DNA from: Beaufortia kweichowensis
Taxonomy: Eukaryota > Chordata > Actinopteri > Cypriniformes > Gastromyzontidae
Direction of reading: 5' to 3'
DNA: 64,000 nucleotides
Assembly: GCA_019155185.1 (NCBI GenBank)
Contig: CM032802.1
Location: forward strand, 17,788,472 to 17,852,471
Shown: positions 46,421 to 58,575 of the stretch, one piece after another
Layout of the letters: each line of letters starts with the position of its first letter
Numbering within the stretch: the first letter of the stretch is position 1
Made by a program: the position numbers and the translations under genes
Notes under the pieces: generated by a model
What the model was told of the DNA's origin: nothing
Seen by the model: the letters and a program-made list of their open reading frames with translations, nothing else
The model's database searches: none

Positions 46421-46565
46421 TATGGCGCTCTGGCTTGCGAGCCAGGGTCTACGCTTAACCTGTCGAGGTAGTTCCTCTTATTGTGCTCTACAGATTCACA
46501 CTTCCAGGGACTTGCTCGTACGGCGACGTTGGGATTGCTTTCCCATAGCGTCATTCGCTGACACA

Positions 46566-46645
46566 GCGTTGAGTTCCCTTGAAAGGGAACGTCTCAGGTT
46601 ACGTATGTAACCCTTGTTCCCTGAGAGGGAACGAGACGCTGCGTC
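46566..46645 (+). repeat. DIRS internal complementary region
   Basis: gcgttgagttcccttgaaag plus ggaac (46566-46590) is the complement of the left outer end (39812-39836). The adjacent gtctcaggttacgtatgtaa onward (46591-46645) is the complement of the right outer end (46840-46894). This side-by-side arrangement is the template used to join DIRS ends into a circle. Confidence 0.9.
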
Positions 46646-46689
46646 TTCCGGCCATACTCCCTGCATGCCTGGGTGCAGCTTCGGCACTT

Positions 46690-46894
46690 TACGCTGAATA
46701 TGTGTGCGCGCTCCACAGCCTTTTATAGCTTCCTGGTCCTGACGTCACCCGCCCTTGACGTTCAGTCTAGCCATTCGGCAATCTTGCACACGTGCTTCAG
46801 ACGCGGTCACGCAAAGGCGTTCCCATAGCGTCATTCGCTGACGCAGCGTTGAGTTCCCTCTCAGGGAACAAGGGTTACATACGTAACCTGAGAC
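46690..46894 (+). repeat. DIRS right inverted terminal repeat
   Basis: Contains gccttttatagcttcctggt, cctgacgtcacccgcccttg, acgttcagtctagccattcg, the complement of the left repeat. It extends about 25 bp further to acgtaacctgagac, a part absent from the left end, as expected for DIRS. Confidence 0.88.
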
Positions 46895-46897
46895 GTT

Positions 46898-47221
46898 CTC
46901 ACTAATTAAAGCGTTTGCATTTCTTTAGATTTTTTTGTAAATAATGATCTCATATTTTTGTTTCATAATTTCATAGTTACCTTCTTAAATATAGTTAACA
47001 GATTTTTTTCCTGTAAAGTTGTGCACATGCCGAGAACTGTAAATATAAACCGTCTAAAATAATTTATTTAAAAAATTGCATAAAAACCTATTTCAAATGA
47101 CACTAAAATAAAGTACTTTATGTTTATAAACCATTAATTAAATATAAAAGTACATAAACTGCATGTGAGTGAATCTGCAGTTACCCAGCAGCACATCTCT
47201 CTATCAGCATCAATTATAGAA
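46898..47221. other. AT-rich spacer, nothing recognised
   Basis: Between the DIRS right end and an assembly gap; no coding or repeat signature identified. Confidence 0.5.
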
Positions 47222-47321
47222 NNNNNNNNNNNNNNNNNNNNNNNNNNNNNNNNNNNNNNNNNNNNNNNNNNNNNNNNNNNNNNNNNNNNNNNNNNNNNNN
47301 NNNNNNNNNNNNNNNNNNNNN
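47222..47321. other. Assembly gap (100 N)
   Basis: Exactly 100 N. It lies at the 3' edge of an L2 LINE, so the 3' end of that element is lost in the gap. Confidence 0.99.
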
Positions 47322-47324
47322 AAA

Positions 47325-50150
47325 CTCTAGGTATTACTAAAAGGCCAGAGTCCTGAGAGCGTAATGGACGTGAGGGACTGTAATGTATTAGGAGTTCACT
47401 CAGGTACTGAGGAGCTAAACCATGAAGAGCTTTATAAGTAGTCAGTCAGATCTTAAAGTTAATATGTTGTGTAATGGGTAACCAGTGGAGTGTTGACAGT
47501 ACCGGCCTGATATGTATAAACTTTTTTCTTCTTGTGAGAACTCTAGCCGCTGCATTTTGAACTAGTTGGAGCTTTTGTAATAGACCAGCTGGACAGCCAC
47601 CTAATAATGCATTGCAGTAATCCAGTCTAGACGTCATGAATGTGTGAACTAACTTTTCTGCACTCGATAGTGACAGCATATGACACAGTTTAGATTATTT
47701 TCAGTTTTACAGGTGTTGGCAACATGGCTTTCAAATGAGAGGGTACTGTCGAATAAAATGGCCAGATTCCTAGCTGATGATGAAGGCTTAGTAGAGAACC
47801 CGTCAATAGTTAGATAATATTCCTGTTGGTTAAGTGTGGCAGTTTTAGGTCTAATGGTTAACACCTCTGTTTTGTCAGAATTCAACAACAGAAAGTTGCT
47901 ACTCATCCAGGTTCTTATGTCAAATATACATTCCATCATTTTAGTGAATTGCTGTGTTTCGTGAGGCTTCGAGGAGATATAGAGTTGAGTATCGTCGGCA
48001 TAGCAGTGAAAATTAACTCCATGTTTCCTAATTATAGCTCCTAAGGGCAACATGTACAGGGCGAAGAGTAGAGGTCCTAGAACAGATCCCTGTGGTACTC
48101 CATACTGGACTTGTGATCAGTAAGACTTTTCATTGTTTATTGCTACATATTGAAAGCGGTCAGATAAGTATGATTTAAACCATTTTAATGTGATTCCACT
48201 AACATTAGTTTTATATAAGTCTATTTAAAAGTATGCTGTGATCAATGGTGTCAAAGGCAGCGCTAAGATCTAACAATACAAGTAATGAGATGCAGCCACG
48301 ATCAGATGACAAGAGCAAATCATTTGTAACTCTGATCAGAGCAGTCTCTGTGTCTCTGCAGTACTGTGATGGGCTCTAAATCCCGACTGGAATTCCTCAT
48401 AGATTCCATTCCTATGGAGGTAGGAGCATAGATGAAACAACCTTTTCAAGTACTTTAGAAATGAAAGGTAGATTCGATATAGGTCTATAGTTTACTAAGT
48501 CTCTAGGATCAAGTTGTGGTTTTTTTAATAAGAGGCAGCTTATATGCTTTAGGGACATATCCTAATGTTAAAGATGAGTTTATAATACTAAGCATAGGGT
48601 CTATTATTTCAGGCAGCATCTCTTTTAATAAGGTTGTAGGGATTGGATCTAGTATGCACGTTGCTGATTTAGATGATTTAATTATCTTAAACAGTTCATC
48701 CTTTTCTATGGTTGAGAATAATTGCAGTTGCTCAGTAAGAGGACTGGAATGTTCTGTCTGTTCTGGGAATATAGCCTCTGGTTGCATAGTTATAATTTTT
48801 TCTCTAATATTATCAATTTTATTTGTAAAGAAATTCATAAATTCATCACTACTATGTTGATAGCCGGCGTCTGAGGAAGGTGACGATTTATTTATTGTTA
48901 AGTTAGCCACTGTGTTGAATAAAAATTTTCCGTTGTGTTGATTTCCTTCTATTAATGATGCAAAGTAGACAGATCTAGAGTTTTTTAAGGCTTTTCTGAA
49001 TTTTGAGACACTATCCTTCCAAGCTATGCGGAATACCTCTAGTTTTGTTTTCTTAAAGATGCGTTCCATTTTACGGGCAGCTCTTTTTAGTGCGTGTGTG
49101 TTCTGATTATACCACAGAGTTGGACTTTTATCTTAGATTTTCTTTAGGCGCAGGGAGCAACCGTATTTAGTGTTCTGGAAAAGAGGTAAAAAAAAAAGAT
49201 ATATTAAGAAATATTTTCTGTAATATAATCAAGATCTTCAAGAAGTTATCACATATGCAAGGCAATGGAGGTAATTCAGGCAGATTACTAGCAGTAATCT
49301 AATAAATCTAGTAAAGGTACTAGCAGTTATTGTTCTACTGTATTTATAATGATGAGTTGGGTTTGTTGCTGTGGGCAGATGAAGCGTACAAGATACTAAA
49401 TAATGATCTGAGATGTTTTCACTTAATACTGATTTGAACATTGTCCACATTTCTACCATATGACAATATAAGATCTAAAGTGTAATTACGACAGTGAGTG
49501 GGTCCTGAGACATGTTGTCTAATGCCTACAGAGTTGAGAATGTCTATAAAAGCCAGTCCCAAAACATAGAGTCGTTATCTACATGAATATTAAAATCACT
49601 GATTATAAGAACTCTATCTGCGGCCAGTACTAGTTCTGTTAAAACATTTATTAAATTACTCTTGCAGTTTTTTGTAATTGCTAATCCGGGGGACAGACAC
49701 AGTCTCTATATAGTGATTTTTAGAAGACAGAATTTCTATGTGCTGTATATTATCTGTGCTATGTGAAATGTGATGGCTGGCAGACGGTTGGTTAAGCCAG
49801 TCTGTCTGCTCCCTGACCTGGGCTCCAGTTAGTCAAGGTTTAACATTAACATTAAGACTACGTGCCATATTTCTAGATAAAAGAGCAGCTCCACCCCAAA
49901 GGGATGAAGACCATCTCTTTTCAACAGGTCAGGTTTGCCCCAGAAACTTTTCCAGTTATCTATAAAGCCTATAATATTTTGCAGGCACCACTTAGACATC
50001 CAACTATTTAGTGATGAGAGTCTGCTGTGTATCTCATCACCACGATAAGCAGGAAGAGGACATTAACCTTGTTGTCTTCCATTGCTTAACAACCATGACA
50101 GAATTTTTAACTAATTTGTTTGCTTGATGCAGTTCCAGCGCCCCAGTAAA
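47325..50150 (-). mobile_element. L2-clade LINE, 5' and 3' truncated, antisense
   Basis: On the minus strand: C-terminal block SRLDYCNALLGGCPAGLLQK and LVQNAAARVLT (47679-47446); RT with [11 protein letters not shown] and [13 protein letters not shown] (48053-47649); earlier RT and linker (49069-48509: FNTVANLTINK, ILDPIPTTLLKEMLPEIID); and endonuclease remnants with ISDHYLVSC (49459-49238), GDFNIH-like sequence near 49590 and a GGAALL-type start near 49890. It is a different L2 subfamily from the copies at 3.6-6.8 and 19.5-23 kb. Broken in several places. Confidence 0.8.
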
Positions 50151-51037
50151 AAAGAGCATATCTAGCTGCGTGTCTACATTTAAAATATCAAATTTGAGCA
50201 TGCAAAATACGCAAAACCACCCTTAATTATGGGATTTGACAGCTTGATTCATATATTAAATATTTAAAATGGATTATATGTACACACAGTGTTTCTGACT
50301 GTTCTCTCTGGATACTTATTTTTAGACTAGTTGACTAGTTGGTTTCAACGACAGTCAAATTTAAACGACATTCAAATTACTTGTAGGGCACATCCCTAAG
50401 GTTTACCGACACATTGGATGTGCCACATTGAAGACTTGAAACTAAATGCCCAGTGCTACGATTGGATAACAGTTTTGCATAGTAAACTCACTTTCGATTT
50501 CCCGTCACATGGCCGACTGTGCCGTCTATACTGGATATGCATCGCGTTTTAATCTCAGTCTCTCAGCAAATCCAGCGTCCATCTGTAGCTTGTTTACAAA
50601 GGAATCCACAGTGAAATGAAGCAAATTCAATTCAATTAAATTAATTTTTGTTTGTATAGCACTTTCTCACAAAGGTCATTGTACCAAAGCAGCTTTACAT
50701 GTACTGACAGATAACAGTCAGTGGTCAGGGATTCAGAAAAACTCTTTAAGAGAGAAAAAACCCTGACATGACGTGTTATAGTTGCAATCCGTAGCATGTG
50801 CAACCCGTAATAAAGGACACAAACTGCCATTGATTGCATCTGTAACTCACTATGCAGTTACAAGACACAGACATTTACTTATTTAAGAGAGTGAATAAAA
50901 ATGAATTATAAATAAGGTGGTTGTCTTGGGCAGTCGTCCGTTTAGCATCACCAGGATGGGCATCATGTGGGGCAGGACTGTTGTGAGCAGTGTTGTGCCG
51001 GCTGGAACTCATTCCTCGGGATACCTCGGAAAAGGTA

Positions 51038-51040
<3 letters not shown>
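50151..51040. other. Spacer with a short retroelement-tail repeat
   Basis: Only a tail-type repeat at about 50640-50700 (tttgtatagcac ... ccaaagcagctttacat) is recognised; the rest shows nothing. Confidence 0.45.

Positions 51041-51041
<1 letters not shown>

Positions 51042-51113
<72 letters not shown>
51042..51113. repeat. (GA)n microsatellite, about 72 bp
   Basis: Uninterrupted GA run. Confidence 0.98.
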
Positions 51114-51115
<2 letters not shown>

Positions 51116-51248
51116 AAACAGACTTATATTAGCGTAGCGGCCGTTCATATGTAATGTATGCAAATGATATATTATGCAATATGTAATATTTATGCAGTGC
51201 CCGGTTCCGGTTGAGTTATTATTGCGGCCTTAGAGAGTTAGGATCTGT

Positions 51249-51705
51249 AATTAGGTGAATGCATGGCTAAAGAGATAAGTCTTTAGTTTAGTTTTAAACT
51301 GCTCGAGTGTGTCTGAGTCCCGAATATTGCTGGGAAGGTCATTCCATAGTTTTGGTGTTAAGTAGGAGAAGGATCTTCCACCTTTAGATTTTTTTGATAT
51401 TCTTGGAACTATTAACAAACTGCCATTTTGTGAACGCAATGCCCGCGATGGATTGTATGCTGATAATAGTTCATAGAGGTATAAAGGTGCTAGGCCGTTT
51501 TAGGGCTTTGTATGTAATTAACAATATTTTGAAATGTATGCGATACTTTACAGGTAGCCAGTGCAGTGTTGCTAGGAGTGGACTAATGTGGTCATACTTT
51601 TTTGATCTAGTAAGAACTCTAGCAGCTGCATTTTGAACCAGCTGAAGCTTATTTATTTGCTTTGCATGACACCCCCCCAGTAATGAGTTACAGTAGTCAT
51701 TAAGT
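51249..51705 (-). mobile_element. L2-type LINE fragment (3' coding end), antisense
   Basis: The minus strand gives a LINE C terminus: [12 protein letters not shown] near 51630, LHWLPVKY near 51550, then SKGGRSFSYLTPKLWNDLPS and FKTKLKTYLFSHAFT with the natural stop near 51251. It is 5' truncated within the RT C-terminal domain, as is usual after incomplete reverse transcription. Confidence 0.75.
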
Positions 51706-51761
51706 CATCAATTACAGAACAAACGATCAATGTTTTACTCGCTGGAACTCCGTTAAAGGAC

Positions 51762-51953
51762 AGTTGTAGCCTAGTGGTTAGAGAGTTGGACTAGCAACCA
51801 CATGGTTGCTGGTTTGATTCCCAGTACCAGCAGGAAACAACTGAGGTGCCATTGAGAAAGACACCTCACCCCTAATTGCTCCCAGTGTACCACAGGTGTA
51901 AGTCGCTTTGGATAAAAGCATCTGCTAAATGAATAAATGTAAATAAAAAAAGA
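51762..51953 (+). mobile_element. tRNA-derived SINE (HAmo-like)
   Basis: The head has pol III boxes: A box tagcctagtgg (51767-51777) and B box ggtttgattcc (51811-51821). It reads gttagagagttggactagca as a tRNA-like arm. A body with ccagtaccagcaggaaacaa follows. The 3' tail agtcgctttggataaaagca then tctgctaaatg is the same as the 3' end of the plus-strand L2 LINE at 52945-55565 (55505-55540). The SINE was probably mobilised by that LINE family. Confidence 0.85.
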
Positions 51954-52940
51954 AAGTTTAACACATTACTAATATTTGATTTTGAAGGAAGGTTATGCAG
52001 CGACTGTCTTCTTCCACAACCAGGCACATACAGTATTTTGTGATCTTCAATGTCATGTTTAAACCTTACTCTGAAAGGTCATTTCCCTACTGTGTCATGC
52101 CCAAATCATTGGGCGGAACTACAGAATTCAATGCTGATTTTCTTCTGAGGAGGCGATGTTTAACCTATCTATGTCATTCATGGTCATATTCCAGGATCTG
52201 GCATTCACTGAGCCTGGTGTCAATAAAAGCTTTTATTTCAGTAACATGGACATTTTTTCAGTTCTGTGCTCCTGTTTATACTAGTGTGTTTTCGGTTAAA
52301 AACAGCATTTTAATGAAAACGATCCGCATTTTCACTGCGTTTTAGAAGAAAATCTCCATAATAGTCTCAAAAGCTTTATATTTATTCACTATTTACCTGA
52401 TGATTCTGTAATGTTTTTAGTTATTACAACATTACTGTAGTTAAACCATGTTTTACTATGTTTATATATGTGAAGACGAGAGGGGAGTAGACTAGATTAA
52501 AAAACATTTTAGTGAGCAAATACATGCATATTAACATTGTAAACATTAACCTTGCCTTGTGACCATATAAAATGATTAAATGTTAATGTTGCAAATGTGC
52601 AATTTTTCCGTTATTAAACCGAAGGCATCACATTACGTCATTGTCAATATGTTATGAGCACTCACTTTTTCCTGTTGTAAAATCTAAATTTATAAAAGAT
52701 GTAATGCTATTGTCTGTATGCACAGGCTATTTGTAGGCTATTGGCTTTGACAAACTTAGATGGCAAATGCTAGCCGCCTATCTCTCTCTGCCGCCGGTCC
52801 GGTCTCAGAACCTTTAATGCATAAAATATGAGCCCTTACAGACATACTAGTGTTTCTTTCATAAAGACAACGTTGTACAACAACTTCAGTTCACTGCACT
52901 CAGAGGGCGGAGTTATGAGGTTACCGTTTCATTTCCTTCT
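51954..52940. other. AT-rich spacer, nothing recognised
   Basis: No exon or defined repeat found. Confidence 0.5.
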
Positions 52941-52944
52941 CTGA

Positions 52945-55565
52945 TTCACATCATTGTAGTTTACCGCCCACCGGGGCCACTTCATAACTTCACTGATGAA
53001 CTGGATATGCTTCTCTCCTTATTTCCTGAGGACGGCAGCCCACTCATTGTTTTTGGTGACTTTAATATCCACCTGGAGAAATCCTCTGCCTCTGACTTTC
53101 TAAACCTCCTCTCCTCTTTTGACCTCTCCCTTCTTACCACCACCACTACCCATAAATCAGGAAACCAACTAGACCTCATCTTCACACGCAACTGCATCAC
53201 CTCATATCCTACTGTCCTACCCCTACATATCTCCGATCACTTCTTCATAACTTGCAACATACATCTCAGCTCTAACAAACACAGCCACACCCACATCGGT
53301 TTCATTCAGGCGCAACCTCCGCTCTCTTTCCCCAACACACTTTCTGCTGAGGTCATCATCCTCTCCCTCCAACTGAATCCCTGGATACCAATACAGCCAC
53401 GGACACCCTATGCTCAACACTAACATCCTGTCTAGATAACCTCTGCCCTCTATCCTCCAAGCTCGTGCCTCCCCTGCCCCTTGGGCGGACGTCCTTAGGG
53501 ATCATTGGACCCAAACTCAGGGCTGAAAAGGAAATGGCGTAAGACTAAACACCCACCCGAGAGTACCAGTCACTACTTTCATCCTTCTCCGGCTGCTGTC
53601 CACACAGCAAAGACATCTTTACTACATCACAAAGATCACTCACACATCAGATTCTAAAGCACTTTTTAAAACCTTTAACAGCCCTCCTCTCTCCACCTAT
53701 CCCCCACCTGCCTCGTCAGTATCAGCTGATGATTTTGCTAACTTTTTTATAAACAAACATCCCTGATCAGCAGCCAGTTCTCAACTCCTGCAACCCCACC
53801 CACACACACAGGCTTCACCTAGCTCCACTTTTTTCCTCTTTTGCCAATTTAAACGATCTGGAAGTTGCCAAACTTCTCCTGCTGCAACCCACCACCTGCC
53901 CACTGCCGACCCAATCCCCTCCCATCTGCTCCAATCCATCTCCAGCGCAGTCACTCCATCACTCACACACATAATTAACTCCTCACTCCTCTCTGGCACC
54001 TTTCCCACCACCTTTAAGCAGGCTCGGGTCACCCCCAGCCTGCTTAAAAACCCACTCTCAACCCTTCCCTCACCGATAGCTACAGACCTGTCTCTCTCCT
54101 CCCGTTCATCTCTAAGACACTGGAGCGAGCTGTTTTTAATCAGATTTCATCCTACCTCTCCCAGAACGACCTACTGGACAAACGACAGTCCGGTTTCAAG
54201 AGCAACCACTCCACAGAGACTGCACTGCTGTCAGTCACTGAGACGCTGCGACTGGCAAAGGCCGAGTCCAAATCATCTGTTCTCATCCTGCTGGATCTTT
54301 CTGCCGCTTTTGACACAGTCAACCACCAGATCCTACTGACATCCCTCTCATCGCTAGGGATCACAGGTACCCCACTTCAATGGTTTAAATCCTACCTCTC
54401 AGACAGGTCCTTCAGGGTGTCATGGAATGGGGAGCTGTCTAAAGCCCATCCCTTGGCCACTGGCGTTCCTCAGGGATCTGTTCTTGCACCACTCCTCTTT
54501 TCTATCTACACAACATCCCTGGGTCCCATCATTCAATCACATGGCTTTGACTACCACTGCTATGCTGATGACACCCAGATTTTCTTCTTCTTCCAGCCAG
54601 ATGACCCCACAATAGCGTCTCGCATTGCAGCCTGCCTGAATGACATCTCATCTTGGATGACTGAACACCACCTTCAGCTAAACCTTGCCAAAACTGAACT
54701 CCTGGTACTTCCGGCCTCACCTACAACACAACACAACCTCACAATTCAAATTGGCAACACAACCATTACACCATCTAAATCAGTTAGAAACCTTGGTGTA
54801 ATCTTCAATGACCAGCTGTCCTTTACCGAACACATCTCAAGGATATCACGGTCTTGTAGATATGCACTCTACAACATCAGGAAGATCAGGCCATATCTCA
54901 CAGATATATGCCCAACTACTTGTCCAAGCCATGGTAATCTCCAGACTGGACTATTGCAATGCTCTTCTGGCTGGTCTTCCTGAACGATCAATCAAACCAC
55001 TGCAGCTGATACTGCTGCAGGAATCTTCCAGGAACCCAAAAGAGCACATGTCCGCCCTCCTCATCTCTCTCCATTGGCTACCGGTGGCAATTAAATTCAA
55101 ATCATTAATGCTGACATTTAAAACCATCCCACAAACTCCGCACCCTCATACTTCAACTCGCTTCTACATACACTCAACCCATCCAGAACCCTACGCTCAA
55201 CCAATGAACATCGACTTGTGGTACCATCACAGAAAGGCGCTAAATCTCTCTCTCGCTCCTTCTCCTTCTCTGTTCCCGGCTTGTGGAATAGTCTCCTAGC
55301 GCTTAATCCGGTCTGCCACATCCCTCACCTCCTTTAAAAACTACTAAAAACACCTTTTCCACGAACACCTAACAGCTTAAAAAAAAAATACTTTTCCTTC
55401 CTCTACAGGTATTTATCTAGCACTGCACAACATTGTCACTAAAACTTCTTTGTACTATTGCTGCTGCTTTTGATGTATCGCTTCATTGTCTCCTAATATT
55501 TGTAAGTCGCTTTGGATAAAAGCATCAGCTAAATGCCTAAATGTAAATGTAAATGTAAATGTAAC
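52945..55565 (+). mobile_element. L2-clade LINE (HAmoL2-like), 5' truncated
   Basis: Endonuclease: VYRPPGP, VFGDFNIHLEKSS, SGNQLDLIFTRN, ISDHFFITC (52960-53280). [22 protein letters not shown] near 54290, [17 protein letters not shown] and CYADDTQIFFF (54417-54983). C-terminal: ISRLDYCNALLAGLPERSIK and LISLHWLPVA (54808-55299). The 3' end is ttggataaaagcatcagcta followed by an (AAATGT)n tail at about 55536-55563. Frames are broken repeatedly and residues between 53430 and 54280 are badly decayed. The tail matches the SINE at 51762-51953. Confidence 0.85.
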
Positions 55566-56600
55566 CAATAGCATTGATTTATTGAAGAAAGAAAAAAAAA
55601 ACACCTCCAAAAGGGCACTTTGGAGTGTATGGACAGAAAGGGTATGTGCTCTGCACAGGTTGAGCCCTACCTGTGCACGTGCCTGTTTGGTTGTTCACGC
55701 TACAGTTAATCAATAGTTACAGACCAGTCGAAGAAAGCCATGATGAAGAAAAGCAAAGACGCTTTTGTGTGGAGAGATGATGAGCTGGCGGCAGTGGTAA
55801 TAATAATAGAATAAAATCGAATAATAGCTTACCTCTTGTGCATTTACTGCTGCAGTTTTATAAAATACAGAGTTTAACTGCACAATTGCTGCTGAAAAGG
55901 ACAGCAATGTCAACAAAGCCTGCAGTTCTGTCTCAATGATATGTTTTACATGGTCATTGAAGCTGTCATTTTTTCAGTAGCAAAATGGCCATATGACAGG
56001 GAAGCATATGCAATGATACAGATGATCCAATAAGTGAGCGATTCTGTGGGCAGCTATGCCTTCATTTTAAAAGAGCTATACGTTCCTCTCTGTTTACACA
56101 GACCCAGAGTTTTCAAACTAAAATGGCATCTGCAGCTTTTCTAGAAGTCTTCATTTTTGTGGCTCAAAAACTCTGGAGTATTATAAACACCAAACACGAA
56201 AGTTATGCTTTTTAAACGAAAATGCAGAAGTGTAAATTCTATGGAGCCGTAGAACTGACATTTGCAAAAATGAGTGTACTTTTAAAAACGCTTTTACAAA
56301 CAACGCGCCAACTTTAACGTGTCGCGCACCTCCTATAAAGAAATTATAGTAATTTTCTATTCTCTATTTCTTCATATGAATGTCTTCATATGCATCATGC
56401 ACATTTTGTCAAAGGTTTCTATGTTTAAAGGGCACAGAATGCTCTGATCTCAACTGGCAGGTCTTTTTTCTTTAACTGACAGCTCCATTTAGTGCGCTGA
56501 ATTAAACGCGTCCTCCAGCTCTCCTACAAACAACAGCAAAGCAATTCTTCGTATGGATGTCTTCTTATGCACCAATTAATTCCTTAATCCATGACCCCTT
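55566..56600. other. Spacer, nothing recognised
   Basis: No coding exon or defined element; short open frames only. Confidence 0.45.
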
Positions 56601-56604
56601 TAAG

Positions 56605-58575
56605 TCAAAGTCAAAGTGGAGTTTATTGTCATTTCAGCCATATACAAGTACATAGTGAAACGAAACAACGATTCTCCAGGATCAAGGTGCTACAGTACAA
56701 AAAACACTATATACATAAAGTGACAAACAGACAGCACAAGACAGTAACACAGACCAATACACAGTAAAGTACAAAAAATCCTAAATCCTATCCTATATAT
56801 CTATATCCAAAAATCCTATTTACATAAAGTGCACAAAGTACAAACAGACAGCACAAGACAGTAACGCAGACCAATACACAGTTCAATACACAGTTTGAAT
56901 ATGAAAGTGACTGTAGTGATTGTTGTAAAGTGACAGTGCAAATATTTAAAGAATAAATAATAAAAGAACAGTCTAATAGCAGTAGTGTAATTTGTAATGA
57001 GTTATTTTGAGTTTAGCTGCCTGATGGCATGGGGGAAAAAACTGTTGCAGTGTCTGGTCGTGAGGGACTGAATGCTTCGGTACCGTTTACCAGACGGCAG
57101 GAGGGTGAAAAGTGCGTGTGAAGGGTGTGTGGGGTCATCCACAATGCTGGTGGCTTTGCGGATGCAGCGTGAGGTGTAAATGTCTGTGATAGAGGGAAGA
57201 GAGACCCCGATGATCTTTTCAGCTGTTCTCACTATCCGCTGCAGGGTCTTGCGGTCCGAGACGGTGCAATTCCCAAACCAGGCAGTGATGCAGCTGCTCA
57301 GGATGCTCTCAATTGTCCCTCTGTAGAACACTGTGAGATGTGCTTTCCTCAGTCTTCTCAGAAAGTACAGGCGCTGCTGGGCTTTTTTTCGCTGTGGAAC
57401 TGGTGTTGAGCGACCAGGTGAGGTTCTCTGTCAGGTGAACGCCAAGAAACTTGGTGCTCTTTACGATCTCCACAGGGGAGCCGCCGATGTTCAACGGAGA
57501 GTGGTCTCTCTGTGCTCTTCTGAAGTCAACTACCATCTCTTTAGTTTTGTCCACGTTCAGAGAAAGGTTGTTGGCTCTACACCAGTCCGTTAGCTGTTTC
57601 ACCTCCTCTCTGTATGCTGACTCGTCGTTCTTGCTGATGAGACCCACCACGGTCGTGTCATCGGCGAACTTGATGATGTGGTTCGAGCTGTGCATTGCTA
57701 CACAGTCATGAGTCAGCAGAGTGAACAGCAATGGACTGAGCACGCAGCCCTGAGGGGCCCAATCGTTGAGGCAGGACACTGGAGACTTCTTTGGCACAGG
57801 GACGATGGTGGTGGCCTTGAAGCACGTTGGAACTACGGTGCTGCTCAGAGAGATGTTGAAGATGTCTGTGAAAACATCTGCCAGTTGGTCTGCACATCCT
57901 CTGAGCACCCTACCAGGAATGTTGTCTGGTCCAGCAGCCTTCCGCAGGTTAACTCTGTGTAGAGTCTTCCTTACATCAGCTGTGGTTAGACACAGCACCT
58001 GGTTATTGGGGGAGGGGTGGTCTTCCTCGCCGTTACACCATTTTGTGCCTCAAACCGAGCGTAGAAGTCGTTCAGCGCATCTGGGAGGGAGGCATCACTG
58101 TCACAGGCAGGTGGAGTCGACCTGTAGTTGGTGATACTCTGGATGCCCTGCCACATGCGCCGCGTGTCTCTGCTGGTCGTGAAGTGGCTGTGGATTCTCT
58201 GAGCGTGTGCACGCTTTGCTTCTCTGATGGCCTGGGACTGTTCTTAGGGCTGCTTTGTCGCCTGCCCTGAAGGCGAAGTTTCGGGTTCTCAGTAGCGCAC
58301 ACACCTCTGCAGTCATCCATGGCTTCTGGTTTGAGCGTGTGGTAATGGTCTTGGAGGTGGTGATGTCATCAATGCACTTGCTAATATAGCTGGTCACTGA
58401 TGTTGCATATTCCTCCATATTCCAAGTTGGTGGAGTCGCCGTCAGTTGCTGCTTCCCTAAACATGTGCCAGTCAGTGCATTCAAAACAGTCCTGAAGAGC
58501 AGAGATGGTTCCTGCCGGCCAGGTTTTCACCTGCTTCAGAACTGGTTTCGATCGTTTTAAGTTCATGAAATATCA
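56605..58575 (-). mobile_element. Rex1-type LINE with internally deleted RT, antisense
   Basis: Minus strand: 5' linker region (58566-58101: [40 protein letters not shown]). RT start (57998 on): [40 protein letters not shown]. Then a direct join [18 protein letters not shown] near 57760, which removes the RT blocks usually found between. Then [38 protein letters not shown] and [15 protein letters not shown]. The C terminus (57331-57002) reads SCITAWFGNCTVSDRKTLQR and SGKRYRSIQSLTTRHCNSFF. The 3' end on the plus strand is gtcaaagtcaaagtggagtt (about 56610), the Rex1 tail. Inactive. Confidence 0.85.

Larger units (their letters stand above)
39812..46897 (+). mobile_element. DIRS-type tyrosine-recombinase retrotransposon, near full length
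   Basis: All structural marks are visible. An inverted terminal repeat runs from about 39812-39990 and 46690-46894. An internal complementary region at 46566-46645 is complementary to both outer ends side by side. A cysteine-bearing gag (40096-43370, interrupted), a DIRS-type RT (PKKDGGLRPILDLR, YIDDW), RNase H (SGWGAVMED) and a tyrosine recombinase end (KAHSTRGMAAS) follow in order. DIRS elements replicate through a circle joined by the internal region and integrate by recombinase, so no target duplication is expected and none was found. Numerous frameshifts and a 1.9-kb insertion in gag show this copy is inactive. Confidence 0.9.

Noticed and set aside
50917..51163. Open frames through the second GA tract
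   Set aside because: Same artefact of a dinucleotide repeat.
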